Assembly (NCBI RefSeq): GCF_014235185.1
Contig: NZ_CP060131.1
Location: forward strand, 4,099,501-4,163,500
DNA from: Pseudonocardia petroleophila
Lineage (GTDB): Bacteria > Actinomycetota > Actinomycetes > Mycobacteriales > Pseudonocardiaceae
Length of the DNA: 64,000 nt
Direction of reading: 5' to 3'
Shown here: positions 51,433 through 59,957 of the stretch, piece by piece
How positions within the stretch are numbered: the stretch's first letter is position 1
Layout: each line of letters opens with the position of its first letter
The notes under the pieces: generated by a model
What the model saw: only the letters and a program-made list of their open reading frames with translations
Database searches by the model: none
Told to the model about the DNA's origin: nothing
Position numbers and translations under genes: made by a program

Positions 51433-52434
51433 CTACCGGAGCCGCAGCAGGCGGGCGGCGTTGGCCGTGAGGGTCGCGCCGAGGTCGCCTGCCGGGGCGT
51501 CGTGGGCGCCGGAGTCCCAGCCCGCGAAGTTGGTGCCGAACACCAGCCGGTCGACGCCGGCGTGCGCGACGAGCAGCTCCAGCGACAGCTCGTCGTGGAC
51601 GTGGGTGTCGAACCAGATCCGCCGGTACCAGTGCTCGAACCCGGCGTCGCGCAGCGCCTGCGACGCCCACGGCCGCTTCTCCACGGCCGCGGCGAACCGC
51701 CCGGACAGGAACGCCGCCGTGCCCCCGCCGTGGGAGACGCACACGTCGAGGCCGGGGTGGCGTTCGAGCACGCCGCCGAACACCAGCGCGGCCACGGCGA
51801 GCGTCTCGTCGTAGGCGAAGCCCAGCAGCAGGTCGAGGTCGAAGCGGCGCAGCCGGGCGTCGGCCGCCGGGCCGTCCGGGCCCAGCGGCGAGGGGTGCAC
51901 GAACAGCGGCACGTCGAGGTCCACCAGCGCCGCGTAGAGCGGGTCGAGCGCCGGGTCGTCCAGCGTGCGGCCCGCGGGGTCGGTGTCGAGGTAGACCCCG
52001 GCCATGCCCAGGTCGCGCACGGCCCGGCGCGCCTCGGCGACGCACTGCGCGACGTCCTGCACCGGGAGCTGGGCGCACGCGAGGAGCCGGTCCGGGTGCC
52101 GGCCGACGAGCTCGGCGAGGCCGTCGTTCCAGGACCGCGCGAACGCGACGCCGTCGGCGACCGGCAGGTCCCCGAAGTAGGTCAGCGGGTTGGGGGAGAG
52201 CAGCTGCCGGGCGATCCCGGCGTCGTCCATCGCGGCCAGCCGCACGTCGACGTCCATGAACGGGCTGCCCGCGTAGCGCACGCCGTGCAGCACGTAGTCG
52301 CCGACGCGGTAGAACGGCCGCCCGTCCGGCGACGTCCCGAGCTCCGGGCCGGCGGCCCCCGCCGCCCCCTCCGAGGAGGCGAGCACGGCGTGGGCGTGGA
52401 CGTCGACGGTGCCGGGGGGAGTGCCCTCAGACAT
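51433..52434 (-). CDS. Amidohydrolase-2 family protein, ACMSD-like decarboxylase/hydrolase
   Basis: 333 aa TIM barrel. Metal ligands VDVHAHAV (N-terminus), HPSPLG in strand 5, SHGGGTAAFLSGRF and the strand 8 Asp region FGTNFAGWD (usually FGTDYP, here Asn in the position just after Thr). The family includes 2-amino-3-carboxymuconate-6-semialdehyde and gamma-resorcylate decarboxylases. Start overlaps the preceding amidohydrolase by 8 bases. Converges on the ferredoxin gene. Confidence 0.82.
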   Translation of the reverse strand: MSEGTPPGTVDVHAHAVLASSEGAAGAAGPELGTSPDGRPFYRVGDYVLHGVRYAGSPFMDVDVRLAAMDDAGIARQLLSPNPLTYFGDLPVADGVAFARSWNDGLAELVGRHPDRLLACAQLPVQDVAQCVAEARRAVRDLGMAGVYLDTDPAGRTLDDPALDPLYAALVDLDVPLFVHPSPLGPDGPAADARLRRFDLDLLLGFAYDETLAVAALVFGGVLERHPGLDVCVSHGGGTAAFLSGRFAAAVEKRPWASQALRDAGFEHWYRRIWFDTHVHDELSLELLVAHAGVDRLVFGTNFAGWDSGAHDAPAGDLGATLTANAARLLRLR

Positions 52435-53782
52435 GCGAGAGCTTCTCCAGCTGCTCCTCGGTGAAGGCGAGCGAGCGCGTCAGCGGGCAGGAGGCGAGGA
52501 AGCGCACCTGGTCCGAGGTCCGCAGCTTCTGCTCGGGGATCGGGGTGGTGATGTCGATCCGCTTCCCGTCCTTGATCACCTCGGCGATGGCGTCCCTGCG
52601 CTGCAGGACCCGCACGTCGGCCAGCGGGTCGCCGTCGACGACGAGGACGTCGGCGATCCGGCCCTCCTCCAGCGTGCCGACCTCGCCCTCCATCCGCATC
52701 GCGAACGCGCCGTTGCGGGTGGCGGCGACGATCGCGTCCATCGGGGAGATGTCCATGTAGTCGACGAACATCTCCAGCTCGCGGGCGTGCCACTCGCCGA
52801 CCGGGGTGACCGCGAACCCGGTCTCGGACCCGGTGAGGAACGGGACGCCCGCCGCGTGGGCCTTCGCCATCTGCTTCGCCGTCACGGCGATCTCGGCGCG
52901 GAAGACCTCCAGCAGCTCCGGCGCGCTGCCGACCTTCGCCCCGTAGTCGGCGAGGTTGCCCAGCAGCGTGAAGGTGGGGCACAGCGCGCTGCCCGCCTCG
53001 AGCACGGCCTCGAGCGCCTCGTCGTCCATGTAGGACGCGTGGTAGATCAGGTCGACGCCCGCGCGGGCGGCGTCGCGGGTGCTCTCGGAGTTGCGGCAGT
53101 GCGCGACGACCTTCGTGTTGAGCTCGTGGGCGGTGTCGCAGACCAGGCGCAGCTCGTCGAAGTTCCAGACCTTGACCTCGGGCCCCTTCATCGACGGGAT
53201 CAGCCCCGTGACCATGATCTTGATCCAGTCGACGCCGTACTTGATCTGCCGCCGGATCTCGTTGACCATCATGTCCCGCCCGCGCACCACGGTGGCGTAG
53301 GCGGTGGTGCCCTCGTCGGCGATCATCCGGCCTGCGGTGCCGCCGAGCATCGTCATCAGCGCCTGGCCACCGGCGCGCATCCGCGGGCCCTCCACGATCC
53401 CGGAGTCGATGGCGTCGCGGAGCTCGCAGCCGATGTTCCACAGGCAGTCGGCGTCGAGCACGCTCGTGACGCCCGCCCGCAGCACCTTGCGCGCGTTGTA
53501 GGCCGAGAGCATCGAGCTGTAGGCCTCGGTGCGGTGGTGGAACAGCTCGTCGTTGCCGGTGGGCTCGCCGAAGGTCAGGTGGGTGTGCGCGTCGATCAGC
53601 CCGGGCATGACGGTCTTCCCGGTGGCGTCGATGCGCGTCTCGCCGGGCGCGGCCTGCGCCTCGGCGGCCGCCCCGAGCGCGACGATCCGCCCCCCGCGCA
53701 GCAGCACCGCCTCGCCGGCGCGCGCCGGGGCGCCCGTGCCGTCGACGACCGTGCCGCCGCTGATCAGGATTCCGTCCGCCAC
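52427..53782 (-). CDS. Amidohydrolase, imidazolonepropionase/prolidase-like
   Basis: 451 aa, GTG 53782 behind GGAGG. Metal site GLIDAHTHLTFGEP at about 58-71, a carboxylatable Lys region VDWIKIMVTG, HCRNSES for the fourth ligand, IYHASYMDDEAL, and the C-terminal DVLVVDGDPLADV. It hydrolyses a cyclic amide, lactam or ester. First of the two-gene leftward unit, 23 bp after operator site B. Confidence 0.85.
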   Translation of the reverse strand: MADGILISGGTVVDGTGAPARAGEAVLLRGGRIVALGAAAEAQAAPGETRIDATGKTVMPGLIDAHTHLTFGEPTGNDELFHHRTEAYSSMLSAYNARKVLRAGVTSVLDADCLWNIGCELRDAIDSGIVEGPRMRAGGQALMTMLGGTAGRMIADEGTTAYATVVRGRDMMVNEIRRQIKYGVDWIKIMVTGLIPSMKGPEVKVWNFDELRLVCDTAHELNTKVVAHCRNSESTRDAARAGVDLIYHASYMDDEALEAVLEAGSALCPTFTLLGNLADYGAKVGSAPELLEVFRAEIAVTAKQMAKAHAAGVPFLTGSETGFAVTPVGEWHARELEMFVDYMDISPMDAIVAATRNGAFAMRMEGEVGTLEEGRIADVLVVDGDPLADVRVLQRRDAIAEVIKDGKRIDITTPIPEQKLRTSDQVRFLASCPLTRSLAFTEEQLEKLSHV

Positions 53783-53804
53783 GGCGCATCCCTCCGTCGG
53801 AATG

Positions 53805-53824
53805 TTCGTCAGCACACTGACGAC
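53805..53824. promoter_or_regulatory. Inverted repeat, catabolic operator site B
   Basis: TTCGTCA and TGACGAC around GCACAC, same 7-N6-7 geometry as site A. 23 bp upstream of the amidohydrolase start. A weaker copy with the same spacing (CGTCGTTA-N6-CAACGCCG) is at 53903-53924, nearer the divergent SDR. Confidence 0.6.
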
Positions 53825-53975
53825 TAGTCGGTCCGACGGCCAGTCTGGCACGTCCGTACGGAGGGTGCGAGAGGCTGGACGGGCCCGGAGGCGGGGCAGT
53901 AGCGTCGTTACCGTGCCAACGCCGTTCGGATTCGATCTGGGGCGACCGGCCGTGCTCGACGACGGGGGGACAGTC

Positions 53976-54776
53976 GTGACGACCAAGTGGGCCGTGGTCA
54001 CCGGGGCCGGGAACGGCATCGGGGCCGTCATCGCCGGGCACGCGGTGAAGGAGGGGTACCGGGTCGCGGTCTGGGACGTCGACGAGGACGCCGCCCGCGC
54101 CGTGGCGCACGACCTCGGTGACGCGTGCGTGCCCGCGCGCGTGGACGTGGCCGACGAGGGGTCGGTGCGGGCCGCCGTCGACGCGCTGCCGCGGGCGCCC
54201 GCCCTGCTGGTGAACAACGCCGGCGTGGTGCGCTTCGGGCCCCTGCTGGACCTGCCCGCCGCCGACTGGCGCCACGCCGTCGACGTCAACCTGACCGGCA
54301 CGTTCCTCGTCGCGCGCACGGTGGCCGCGCGGATGATCGCCGCCGGGGGCGGGTCGATCGTCAACATCGCCTCGGTGAACGGGCTCGCCGCCGCCCCGAA
54401 CGCCGGCGCCTACACGGCGTCGAAGGCCGGGATCATCATGCTCACCGAGCACATGGCGCTGGAGTGGGCGCCGGGCGGCGTCCGGGTCAACGCCGTGGCC
54501 CCGGGACTGATCGACGCCGGGATGTCCGACGCGATCTACGCCGACCCCGAGGTCCGGCGGCTGCGCTCGGCCCGGGTCCCGCTGCACCGGCTCGGGTCCG
54601 CCGCGGACGTCGCCGACGCCGTGCTGTTCCTCGGCTCCGACAAGGCCGCCTACGTCACCGGCCAGACCCTCGCGGTCGACGGGGGCATCACCAAGAGCGC
54701 GCTGAACGCGATGCCGCGGCCCCGCAGCGTCGACGCGGTGGGTGTGCAGACGACGGTCGTGAGCAGCGACGACTGA
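53976..54776 (+). CDS. SDR-family oxidoreductase
   Basis: 266 aa classical SDR. TGAGNGIGAVIAGHAVKEG near residue 10, NNAGVVRFGPLL, active site Ser in IVNIASVNG and YTASKAGIIM, and end YVTGQTLAVDGGITKS. Start GTG 53976 with GGGGG about 7 bases upstream. Divergent from the amidohydrolase operon with sites B between them; followed 20 bp later by the TrmB regulator, probably one transcript. Confidence 0.86.
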   Translation: MTTKWAVVTGAGNGIGAVIAGHAVKEGYRVAVWDVDEDAARAVAHDLGDACVPARVDVADEGSVRAAVDALPRAPALLVNNAGVVRFGPLLDLPAADWRHAVDVNLTGTFLVARTVAARMIAAGGGSIVNIASVNGLAAAPNAGAYTASKAGIIMLTEHMALEWAPGGVRVNAVAPGLIDAGMSDAIYADPEVRRLRSARVPLHRLGSAADVADAVLFLGSDKAAYVTGQTLAVDGGITKSALNAMPRPRSVDAVGVQTTVVSSDD

Positions 54777-54796
54777 CCGGATGGGACGATGGCCGC

Positions 54797-55687
54797 ATGT
54801 CCCAGGAGAGCGTGATCTCGGAGCTGCAGCGCCTCGGGATGTCCGGGTACGAGGCGAAGGCGTACGTGGCGCTGATCGCCGCGGGCACCCCGCTCAACGG
54901 CTACGAGGTCGCGAAGCGCTCGGGCGTGCCGCGCAGCACCGTCTACGAGACGCTCGGCAAGCTCGTCAGCCGGGGCGCCGCCTACGAGGTCCGCGCGGGC
55001 GAGGCCAGCGTCGGGTACATCTCGCTGCCGCCCTCGGCGCTGCTGGACCGGATGCGCCGCGAGTTCGACGCCTCGATCGACACCCTGCGCGACGCCCTGC
55101 CCCAGGTCGCGTCCCCGCCGCAGGTGCGGCTGGTGCACAACCTCACCGACCGGGCGTCGCTGCTGGCCCGGGCCGAGGACGTCGTGGCCGCGGCCCGCAA
55201 CGATCTGTTCCTGTCCGGCTGGCCCGCCGAGATCGACCCGCTCAAGCCCGTGGTGCGCCGCGCGGAGTCCGAGGGCGTCGAGGTGTCGGTGGTGTCCTTC
55301 GGCGAGGACGACGACCCCGTCGGCAACACCACCGCACACCGCTTCTCCACCCCGGAGGTGGTGCTGGAGAACCTCGGCTGCCGGCTGCTGGTCGTCTCCG
55401 CCGACCGGGAGCAGGCCGTCATCGGCGGCGTGGTGAACGGTGACGCGTGGGGCGTCTACACCGACGACCCCGCGGTCGTGCTGGTCGCGGTCGAGTACGT
55501 GCGCCACGACATCGCGATGCACCTCATCGCGGAGCGGTTCGCCCCGGACGACTTCGAGAGCTTCTGGACCTCCGACCCCGCCCTGCGCCGGCTCCGCGCC
55601 GACCACGGCATCCCCGCCGCGCTGCTGCGGCGGGGCCCGGCCGGGGCGAGCGCCCCGCCGCGCCGCGGCCGCCGCAGCGGTACCTGA
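54797..55687 (+). CDS. TrmB-family transcriptional regulator
   Basis: 296 aa. N-terminal TrmB winged HTH (VISELQRLGMSGYEAKAYVALIAAGTPLNGYEVAKRSGVPRSTVYETLGKLVSRGAA) and a C-terminal phospholipase-D-like regulatory domain (ARNDLFLSGWPAEIDPLKPVV, VVSADREQAVIGGVVNGDAWGVYT). In bacteria these often sense sugars or other small metabolites. Located in the centre of the region with the shared TCGTCA-N6-TGACGA operators, it is the best candidate to bind them. Confidence 0.87.
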   Translation: MSQESVISELQRLGMSGYEAKAYVALIAAGTPLNGYEVAKRSGVPRSTVYETLGKLVSRGAAYEVRAGEASVGYISLPPSALLDRMRREFDASIDTLRDALPQVASPPQVRLVHNLTDRASLLARAEDVVAAARNDLFLSGWPAEIDPLKPVVRRAESEGVEVSVVSFGEDDDPVGNTTAHRFSTPEVVLENLGCRLLVVSADREQAVIGGVVNGDAWGVYTDDPAVVLVAVEYVRHDIAMHLIAERFAPDDFESFWTSDPALRRLRADHGIPAALLRRGPAGASAPPRRGRRSGT

Positions 55688-55703
55688 TCGCAGCGGGACC
55701 CGA

Positions 55704-56462
55704 TCAGGCGTTCGTCACGCCCAGTCCCAGCCCGCCGTCGATGGTCAGGACGGCGCCGGTGGCCCACTCCGCGGCGAGCAGGTACTCCACGGCCTCGGCG
55801 ACCTCGTCGACGGTGCCGGGCCGGCCGAGGGCGTGCGCGGGCCCGAGGGACTCCATCCGGGCGGCCGCGGTGGCGTCGTCGAAGACCCCGGCGCGCTGGT
55901 TGATCTCGGTGAGGACGCCGCCGGGCCGCACGCAGCTCACGCGGACGCCCTGCGGGCCCAGCTCCGCGGCGAGCACGCCCGTCAGCGTCTCCAGTGCGCC
56001 CTTGGTGGCGGCGTAGGGGGACGCCCCGGGGAACGCGCGCTGGGTGTGCACCGACCCGAAGAACACCACCGCGCCGCGGCGTTCCCGCAGGTGCGGCAGC
56101 GCGAGCCCGGTGAGCAGCATGGGGCCGATCGTGTTGGACGCGAAGACGTCGTGCAGGCCCTGGTCGGTCAGCTCCTCCAGCGGGCCGCGGTACATGTTGC
56201 CCGCCGCGTGGACGACGGCGTCGATCCCGCCGCCGTGCTCCACGGCGGCGGCGACCATCGCCGCGCGGTCCGCCGCCGCGGTGACGTCGCCGACGACGCC
56301 GCGCGCACCCGCGGCGTCGGCGACCGCGGCGACCTTCCCCGCGCGCCGCCCGGACAGCGTCACCCGCGCCCCGGCCGCGGCGAGCCGGTGCACCACCGCC
56401 TCGCCGATGCCCGAGCCGCCGCCGGTGACCAGCACCGACATCCCCTCGATCGCGCGTCCCAC
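55704..56462 (-). CDS. SDR-family oxidoreductase
   Basis: 252 aa. VTGGGSGIGEAVVHRLAAAGARV, VHAAGNMYRGPLEEL, active-site Ser in VFFGSVHTQ and YAATKGALETLTG. Stop-to-start distance of 1 bp to the TIM-barrel gene shows it is in the leftward three-gene unit thuA-like/isomerase/SDR. Cofactor and substrate undetermined. Confidence 0.86.
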   Translation of the reverse strand: MGRAIEGMSVLVTGGGSGIGEAVVHRLAAAGARVTLSGRRAGKVAAVADAAGARGVVGDVTAAADRAAMVAAAVEHGGGIDAVVHAAGNMYRGPLEELTDQGLHDVFASNTIGPMLLTGLALPHLRERRGAVVFFGSVHTQRAFPGASPYAATKGALETLTGVLAAELGPQGVRVSCVRPGGVLTEINQRAGVFDDATAAARMESLGPAHALGRPGTVDEVAEAVEYLLAAEWATGAVLTIDGGLGLGVTNA

Positions 56463-56463
56463 G

Positions 56464-57219
56464 TCATCTCCTCCCGGTCCCGCCGAGCACGGCCTCGGCC
56501 GCGGTCCGCACCAGTTCCGCCCGGTCCCGCGGGGCCAGTGCCGCCGCCAGCGCGTCCGACTGGACCTCGACGGCGAGCGGCACCCCCGCCGGCAGGCCGG
56601 CCACGAACGCCGCCAGCGGCAGGCCGCCGTGCCCGGGCGGCACCCGCTCGTGCCGCGCCTCGTGGGCGAGGTCGGCGGGGGCCCGTCCGGGGTCGGCGAC
56701 GTCGCTGAGCTGCGCGTACCCGGTCAGGGCCGGGTCGGCGGGGTCGTCGAGCCGGTCGCCCGCGCGGTGCAGGTGCAGCGGGTCCAGCAGCACGGTGACA
56801 CCGGGCGCGGCCCGCGCGATCCGCTCGGCGGCGGTGCGGGTGGGCACGGCGGTGAACGCCATGCACTCCAGCGCGACGCGGGTCCGGTCGCCCAGCAGAC
56901 CGGCGAGCTCGGCGAGCTTGCCGACGGTCGCGGGCTCGTCGGGGTCCTCGCTCACGGTGAGCAGGAACCGGGCGCCGAGCTCGGCGGCGGTGACGGCCAG
57001 GCGGCGCTGGGCGTCGGTCAGCGGGCCCGGGGCCAGCCGGACGACCTCGACGTCGAGCAGGTCGGCCCCGGTGCGCCGCAGCGCGTCGGCCACCCCGCGG
57101 GCCTGGGTGCGCGGGTCGGCCATCCGGACCCCGGCCAGCCCGAACCCGGCCGCGGCCGCGCACTCCACGGTGTCGCCGGGGGACAGGTCGAGCACCGTGC
57201 CGGCGGCGAGCGAGAGCAC
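56464..57219 (-). CDS. Sugar phosphate isomerase/epimerase-like TIM barrel
   Basis: 251 aa, GTG start. Strand-end residues LECMAFTAVPT, VTVLLDPLHLHRAGD and LAVEVQSD fit the AP-endonuclease-2-type TIM barrel (xylose isomerase-like), with metal ligands Glu, Asp/His and Glu. Members epimerise keto-sugars or dehydrate shikimate-type compounds. Three bp gap from the ThuA-like gene and 1 bp to the SDR. Confidence 0.78.
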   Translation of the reverse strand: MLSLAAGTVLDLSPGDTVECAAAAGFGLAGVRMADPRTQARGVADALRRTGADLLDVEVVRLAPGPLTDAQRRLAVTAAELGARFLLTVSEDPDEPATVGKLAELAGLLGDRTRVALECMAFTAVPTRTAAERIARAAPGVTVLLDPLHLHRAGDRLDDPADPALTGYAQLSDVADPGRAPADLAHEARHERVPPGHGGLPLAAFVAGLPAGVPLAVEVQSDALAAALAPRDRAELVRTAAEAVLGGTGRR

Positions 57220-57222
57220 GGC

Positions 57223-57918
57223 TCAGCCCCGCGTCGTCCAGCGGACCGCCCGCCGGAGGACCTCGCGGTGCTCGGGCACCGCGTAGGAGGGCGGGTGGTG
57301 GCCGAGCGCGTCGTAGACGACCCGGCCGCCGCCGTGGTCGCGGGCCCAGAGCAGCGGTTGCGCCGCGTCCCCGCCGGGCTGCGGGGCCGTGAGCAGGGCG
57401 GTGACGTCGGGGGCGTAGCGCAGGTCGCCGTACACCTCGTCGACCAGGGTGAACGCGTCCAGCCCGCGGACCAGCGGGTGCTCGGCCGCGACGGACACCG
57501 TGACCTCGGGGCCCAGCGGCGGGTGCTGCGAGCGGCCCCACTCCCACGCCCCGCCGAGCGTGGCGCCCCACCCGGGCCAGTCGTCGAAGCACAGGCTGGC
57601 GGTGTGCATCCCGAGCACGCCGCCCCCGTCGGCCAGGTGCGCGTCCAGCGCCGCCCGGGCGCCCGCGGACGGGCTGGCTCCCTCGGCCGCGGCCCGCTCG
57701 CGGTAGCGCGCCGGGGTCTGCGCGCCGGTCATCGTCCAGCGCAGGGCGTTCACCACGAACAGGGCGGCCCCGGGCAGCGCGTGCAGCGCGGACTCGACGC
57801 CCGCGGTGCCGGTGTGCACCTCCACCTCGAGCCCCTCGGCCTCCAGCAGCGCGCCCAGGCACGCGGTGGTGGCCGGGAAGTCGTGGGTGAGACCGCCGGA
57901 GAGGACCACGGCACGCAC
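57223..57918 (-). CDS. ThuA-like (trehalose utilisation, class I amidotransferase-like) protein
   Basis: 231 aa, GTG 57918. Pattern VRAVVLSGGLTHDFPATTACL, GGGVLGMHTASLCFDDWPGWGATLGG, HPLVRGLDAF and GRVVYDALGHHPPSY matches the ThuA family, which lacks the amidotransferase cysteine. ThuA proteins occur in 3-keto-sugar/oxidised-glycoside metabolism, often with Gfo/Idh/MocA and TIM-barrel isomerase genes, both present here. Thirteen bp after operator site C. Confidence 0.82.
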   Translation of the reverse strand: MRAVVLSGGLTHDFPATTACLGALLEAEGLEVEVHTGTAGVESALHALPGAALFVVNALRWTMTGAQTPARYRERAAAEGASPSAGARAALDAHLADGGGVLGMHTASLCFDDWPGWGATLGGAWEWGRSQHPPLGPEVTVSVAAEHPLVRGLDAFTLVDEVYGDLRYAPDVTALLTAPQPGGDAAQPLLWARDHGGGRVVYDALGHHPPSYAVPEHREVLRRAVRWTTRG

Positions 57919-57930
57919 CCGAGCACCCCC

Positions 57931-57950
57931 GTAGTGATAGAGCTGACGAC
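57931..57950. promoter_or_regulatory. Degenerate inverted repeat, catabolic operator site C
   Basis: GTAGTGA-N6-TGACGAC; right arm exact, left arm 5 of 7. Shares the 12-mer CTGACGACTAGT with site B (53817-53828). Upstream of the ThuA-like operon. Confidence 0.45.
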
Positions 57951-57959
57951 TAGTGGGTG

Positions 57960-58622
57960 TCAGCCTACCGCGCGCCGCTCCGGCGGGTAGGCCGCCGCGA
58001 ACAGCGCCATCAGCCGGGGGAACACCGGGCTGAACCGGCCCTCGCCCCACGGGAGGTCGGGTTCGTTCGACATCGCCTGGCTGATCACCCCCACGATCAG
58101 GGTGGACAGCAGGTGGATCGCCTCCTCGGAGTCGGCCGCGTCCCCGAGCTCGCCCGCCGCCACCGCCTCGCGCAGGGTCGCACGCTGGACCGCCACCATC
58201 TCCGCGCTGACGGCGAGCCCGTCCGGCGAGGGCTCGAAGCTCGGCACGGGGCGCCAGAACAGCAGCTGCGCCAGCGCCCGGTTCTCCAGCGACCACCGCC
58301 CGCTGGCGTCCAGGCCGTGGTGGAGGGCGTCGAGCCCGGACCGGCCCGTCATCGCCGTCCGCATCTCCGCGAGGTGCCGCTGCTGCCCGAGCAGGAACAG
58401 CGACTCGTAGACCGCCGCGAGCGACGGGAAGTACTTGTAGAGCGACGGCGGCGCGACGCCCAGGCGCCGGGCGACCTCCGAGAGGCTCAGGCCGTTGACG
58501 CCCTCCTCCGTCATCACCTCCTCGGCCAGCCCGAGGATCTCCTCGATCGTCTGGCGGCGGCGCACCGCGCGCCGGTCCGACGTGGGTCGTCCGCTGCTGG
58601 TCACCGTCACTCGACGGACCAT
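57960..58622 (-). CDS. TetR-family transcriptional regulator
   Basis: 220 aa. HTH RRQTIEEILGLAEEVMTEEG, VNGLSLSEVARRLGVAPPSLYKYFPSLAAVYESL at about 20-75; C-terminal all-helical ligand domain (FWRPVPSFEPSPDGL), TetR_C-type seen in aromatic-catabolism regulators. Divergent from the SRPBCC/cupin pair with a 70-bp gap that has two AGCTTTAGCT repeats, its probable operators. Confidence 0.88.
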   Translation of the reverse strand: MVRRVTVTSSGRPTSDRRAVRRRQTIEEILGLAEEVMTEEGVNGLSLSEVARRLGVAPPSLYKYFPSLAAVYESLFLLGQQRHLAEMRTAMTGRSGLDALHHGLDASGRWSLENRALAQLLFWRPVPSFEPSPDGLAVSAEMVAVQRATLREAVAAGELGDAADSEEAIHLLSTLIVGVISQAMSNEPDLPWGEGRFSPVFPRLMALFAAAYPPERRAVG

Positions 58623-58641
58623 AGCAGAATCGATGATTGAC

Positions 58642-58670
58642 AGCTTTAGCTACAAGTCATAGCTTTAGCT
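58642..58670. promoter_or_regulatory. Two AGCTTTAGCT repeats, putative TetR operator
   Basis: Direct repeats at 58642-58651 and 58661-58670, 19 bp apart; each is internally symmetrical (AGCT-TT-AGCT). This is an AT-rich island in very GC-rich DNA, in the divergent promoter region. Confidence 0.55.
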
Positions 58671-58692
58671 TCACCGAGAGAGGGGGGCCACG

Positions 58693-59217
58693 ATGGTCCG
58701 CAGGGAACGGTTCTGGCTGACCCGGGGCAGTCGCGAGGCCACGGTCGCCGCGCCACCGGACGTCGTGTACGACCTGGTCGCGGACCTGCCGCGGATGGGG
58801 GAGTGGAGCCCGGAGTGCGTGGCCGTCGAGTGGACGGGCGGGTCGACCGGTCCGGCGCCGGGCGCGACGTTCGTCGGCCACAACCGCACCGGGCCGAGGG
58901 GGCTCATCCGCTGGTCGCGTCGCGGCCGGGTGCTCGCCGCCGACCGGGGCCGCGAGTTCGCGTTCGTCACCGAGGAGGGCGGCCGGGAGTCGACCGAGTG
59001 GCGCTTCCGCCTCGAGGAGGTCGCGGGCGGCACGCGCGTCACCCAGTCCTACGACGTGCGCTGGCTCCCGGTCGGCTTCCGGATCATCGACGTGCCGCTG
59101 AACCGGTTCGGGGACCTGCAGCGGGCGATGGACCACACGCTCGGCCGGTTGGCGGCCGCGGCGGAGTCCGTTCCCGGCACGGTGGCGGGGGACGCGCGGA
59201 CGGAGCAGGCGCGATGA
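58693..59217 (+). CDS. SRPBCC-family protein
   Basis: 174 aa. Start-domain pattern ATVAAPPDVVYDLVADLPRMGEWSPECVAVEW, GATFVGHNRTG, and a long C-terminal helix (NRFGDLQRAMDHTLGRL) make a polyketide-cyclase/dehydrase-like hydrophobic cavity. It overlaps the cupin gene start by ATGA. Controlled by the TetR next door; probable lipid or aromatic ligand binder or cyclase. Confidence 0.85.
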   Translation: MVRRERFWLTRGSREATVAAPPDVVYDLVADLPRMGEWSPECVAVEWTGGSTGPAPGATFVGHNRTGPRGLIRWSRRGRVLAADRGREFAFVTEEGGRESTEWRFRLEEVAGGTRVTQSYDVRWLPVGFRIIDVPLNRFGDLQRAMDHTLGRLAAAAESVPGTVAGDARTEQAR

Positions 59218-59717
59218 GCACCGTCGTCCCCCCGGCCCCGACCCCGTTCCTGACCGCCCCGGGCGAGGGGGAGGCGCTGTGGTTCCTCGACGCCCTGGCC
59301 ACCGTCAAGGCGCCCGCGGCGGCCACGGGCTCGGCCGTCTCGATCACGGAGTTCCACGCCCCCCGGGGCCACGGCTCACCCCTGCACCGGCACCGGGACG
59401 AGGCCGAGTGGTGGTACGTCCTCGACGGCGAGCTGGCGGTCTGGGCCGACGGGACGCTGGTCGAGGCCTCCGCCGGGGCCTTCGTCTTCGGCCCGCCCGG
59501 GGTGCCGCACACCTTCGAGGTCGTGTCCCCGCAGGCCCGGTTCCTGCTCGGCACCGCACCGGGCGGCTTCGACGGGTTCCTCCGCGCGGCGAGCGAGCCG
59601 GCGACGGCGCGCACGCTGCCGCCACCGGGTGGTGGCCCGCCCGACCCGGCCGTGCTGGCCGCGCGGGCCGCGGAGTTCGGGATCGAGATCCTGGGACCGC
59701 CCGGCATCCCGGCCTGA
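59214..59717 (+). CDS. Cupin-domain protein
   Basis: 167 aa. Cupin motif 1 HGSPLHRHRDEAEWWYVLDGE with His-x-His and Glu, and motif 2 GPPGVPHTFE. One metal-binding beta barrel, quercetinase-like in layout. ATGA overlap with the SRPBCC gene. Could be a dioxygenase or isomerase acting with it. Confidence 0.85.
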   Translation: MSTVVPPAPTPFLTAPGEGEALWFLDALATVKAPAAATGSAVSITEFHAPRGHGSPLHRHRDEAEWWYVLDGELAVWADGTLVEASAGAFVFGPPGVPHTFEVVSPQARFLLGTAPGGFDGFLRAASEPATARTLPPPGGGPPDPAVLAARAAEFGIEILGPPGIPA

Positions 59718-59734
59718 GGGCGCGGACGGGCCGG

Positions 59735-59957
59735 GGACCGTCCCCGCCCCGGCGGCGGCCGCTCGGAGCAGGCCGTGGGCCCGCGCCCGGGTGATCACCT
59801 GGGCGCGGTCGCGCGCGTCGACCTTGTGCACGACGTTGTGCAGGTGGGCCTTGACCGTGTTCACCGACAGCCCGAGCAGCTCGACGAGGTCGGCGTGCCC
59901 GCGGGCGAGGGGGCCGAGTGCGTCCGTCCCGTCGGTGGACGCCGCGGACGCCGTCAC
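59735..59957 (-). pseudogene. LuxR-type HTH remnant
   Basis: From GTG 59957 (overlapping the acyl-CoA synthetase stop) the frame reads to LLGLSVNTVKAHLHNVVHKV then DARDRAQVITRARAHGLL, the C-terminal LuxR helix-turn-helix. The preceding segment LGPLARGHADLVELL lacks several residues of the expected RGHSNAEIAELL, and no natural stop follows HGLL (the frame runs on through the cupin antisense). A small deleted regulator fragment. Confidence 0.6.

Noticed and set aside
59376-59957. A 194-aa LuxR-type protein
   Set aside because: Only the first 60 or so residues resemble LuxR; the remainder is antisense of the cupin gene. Called as a pseudogene fragment instead.
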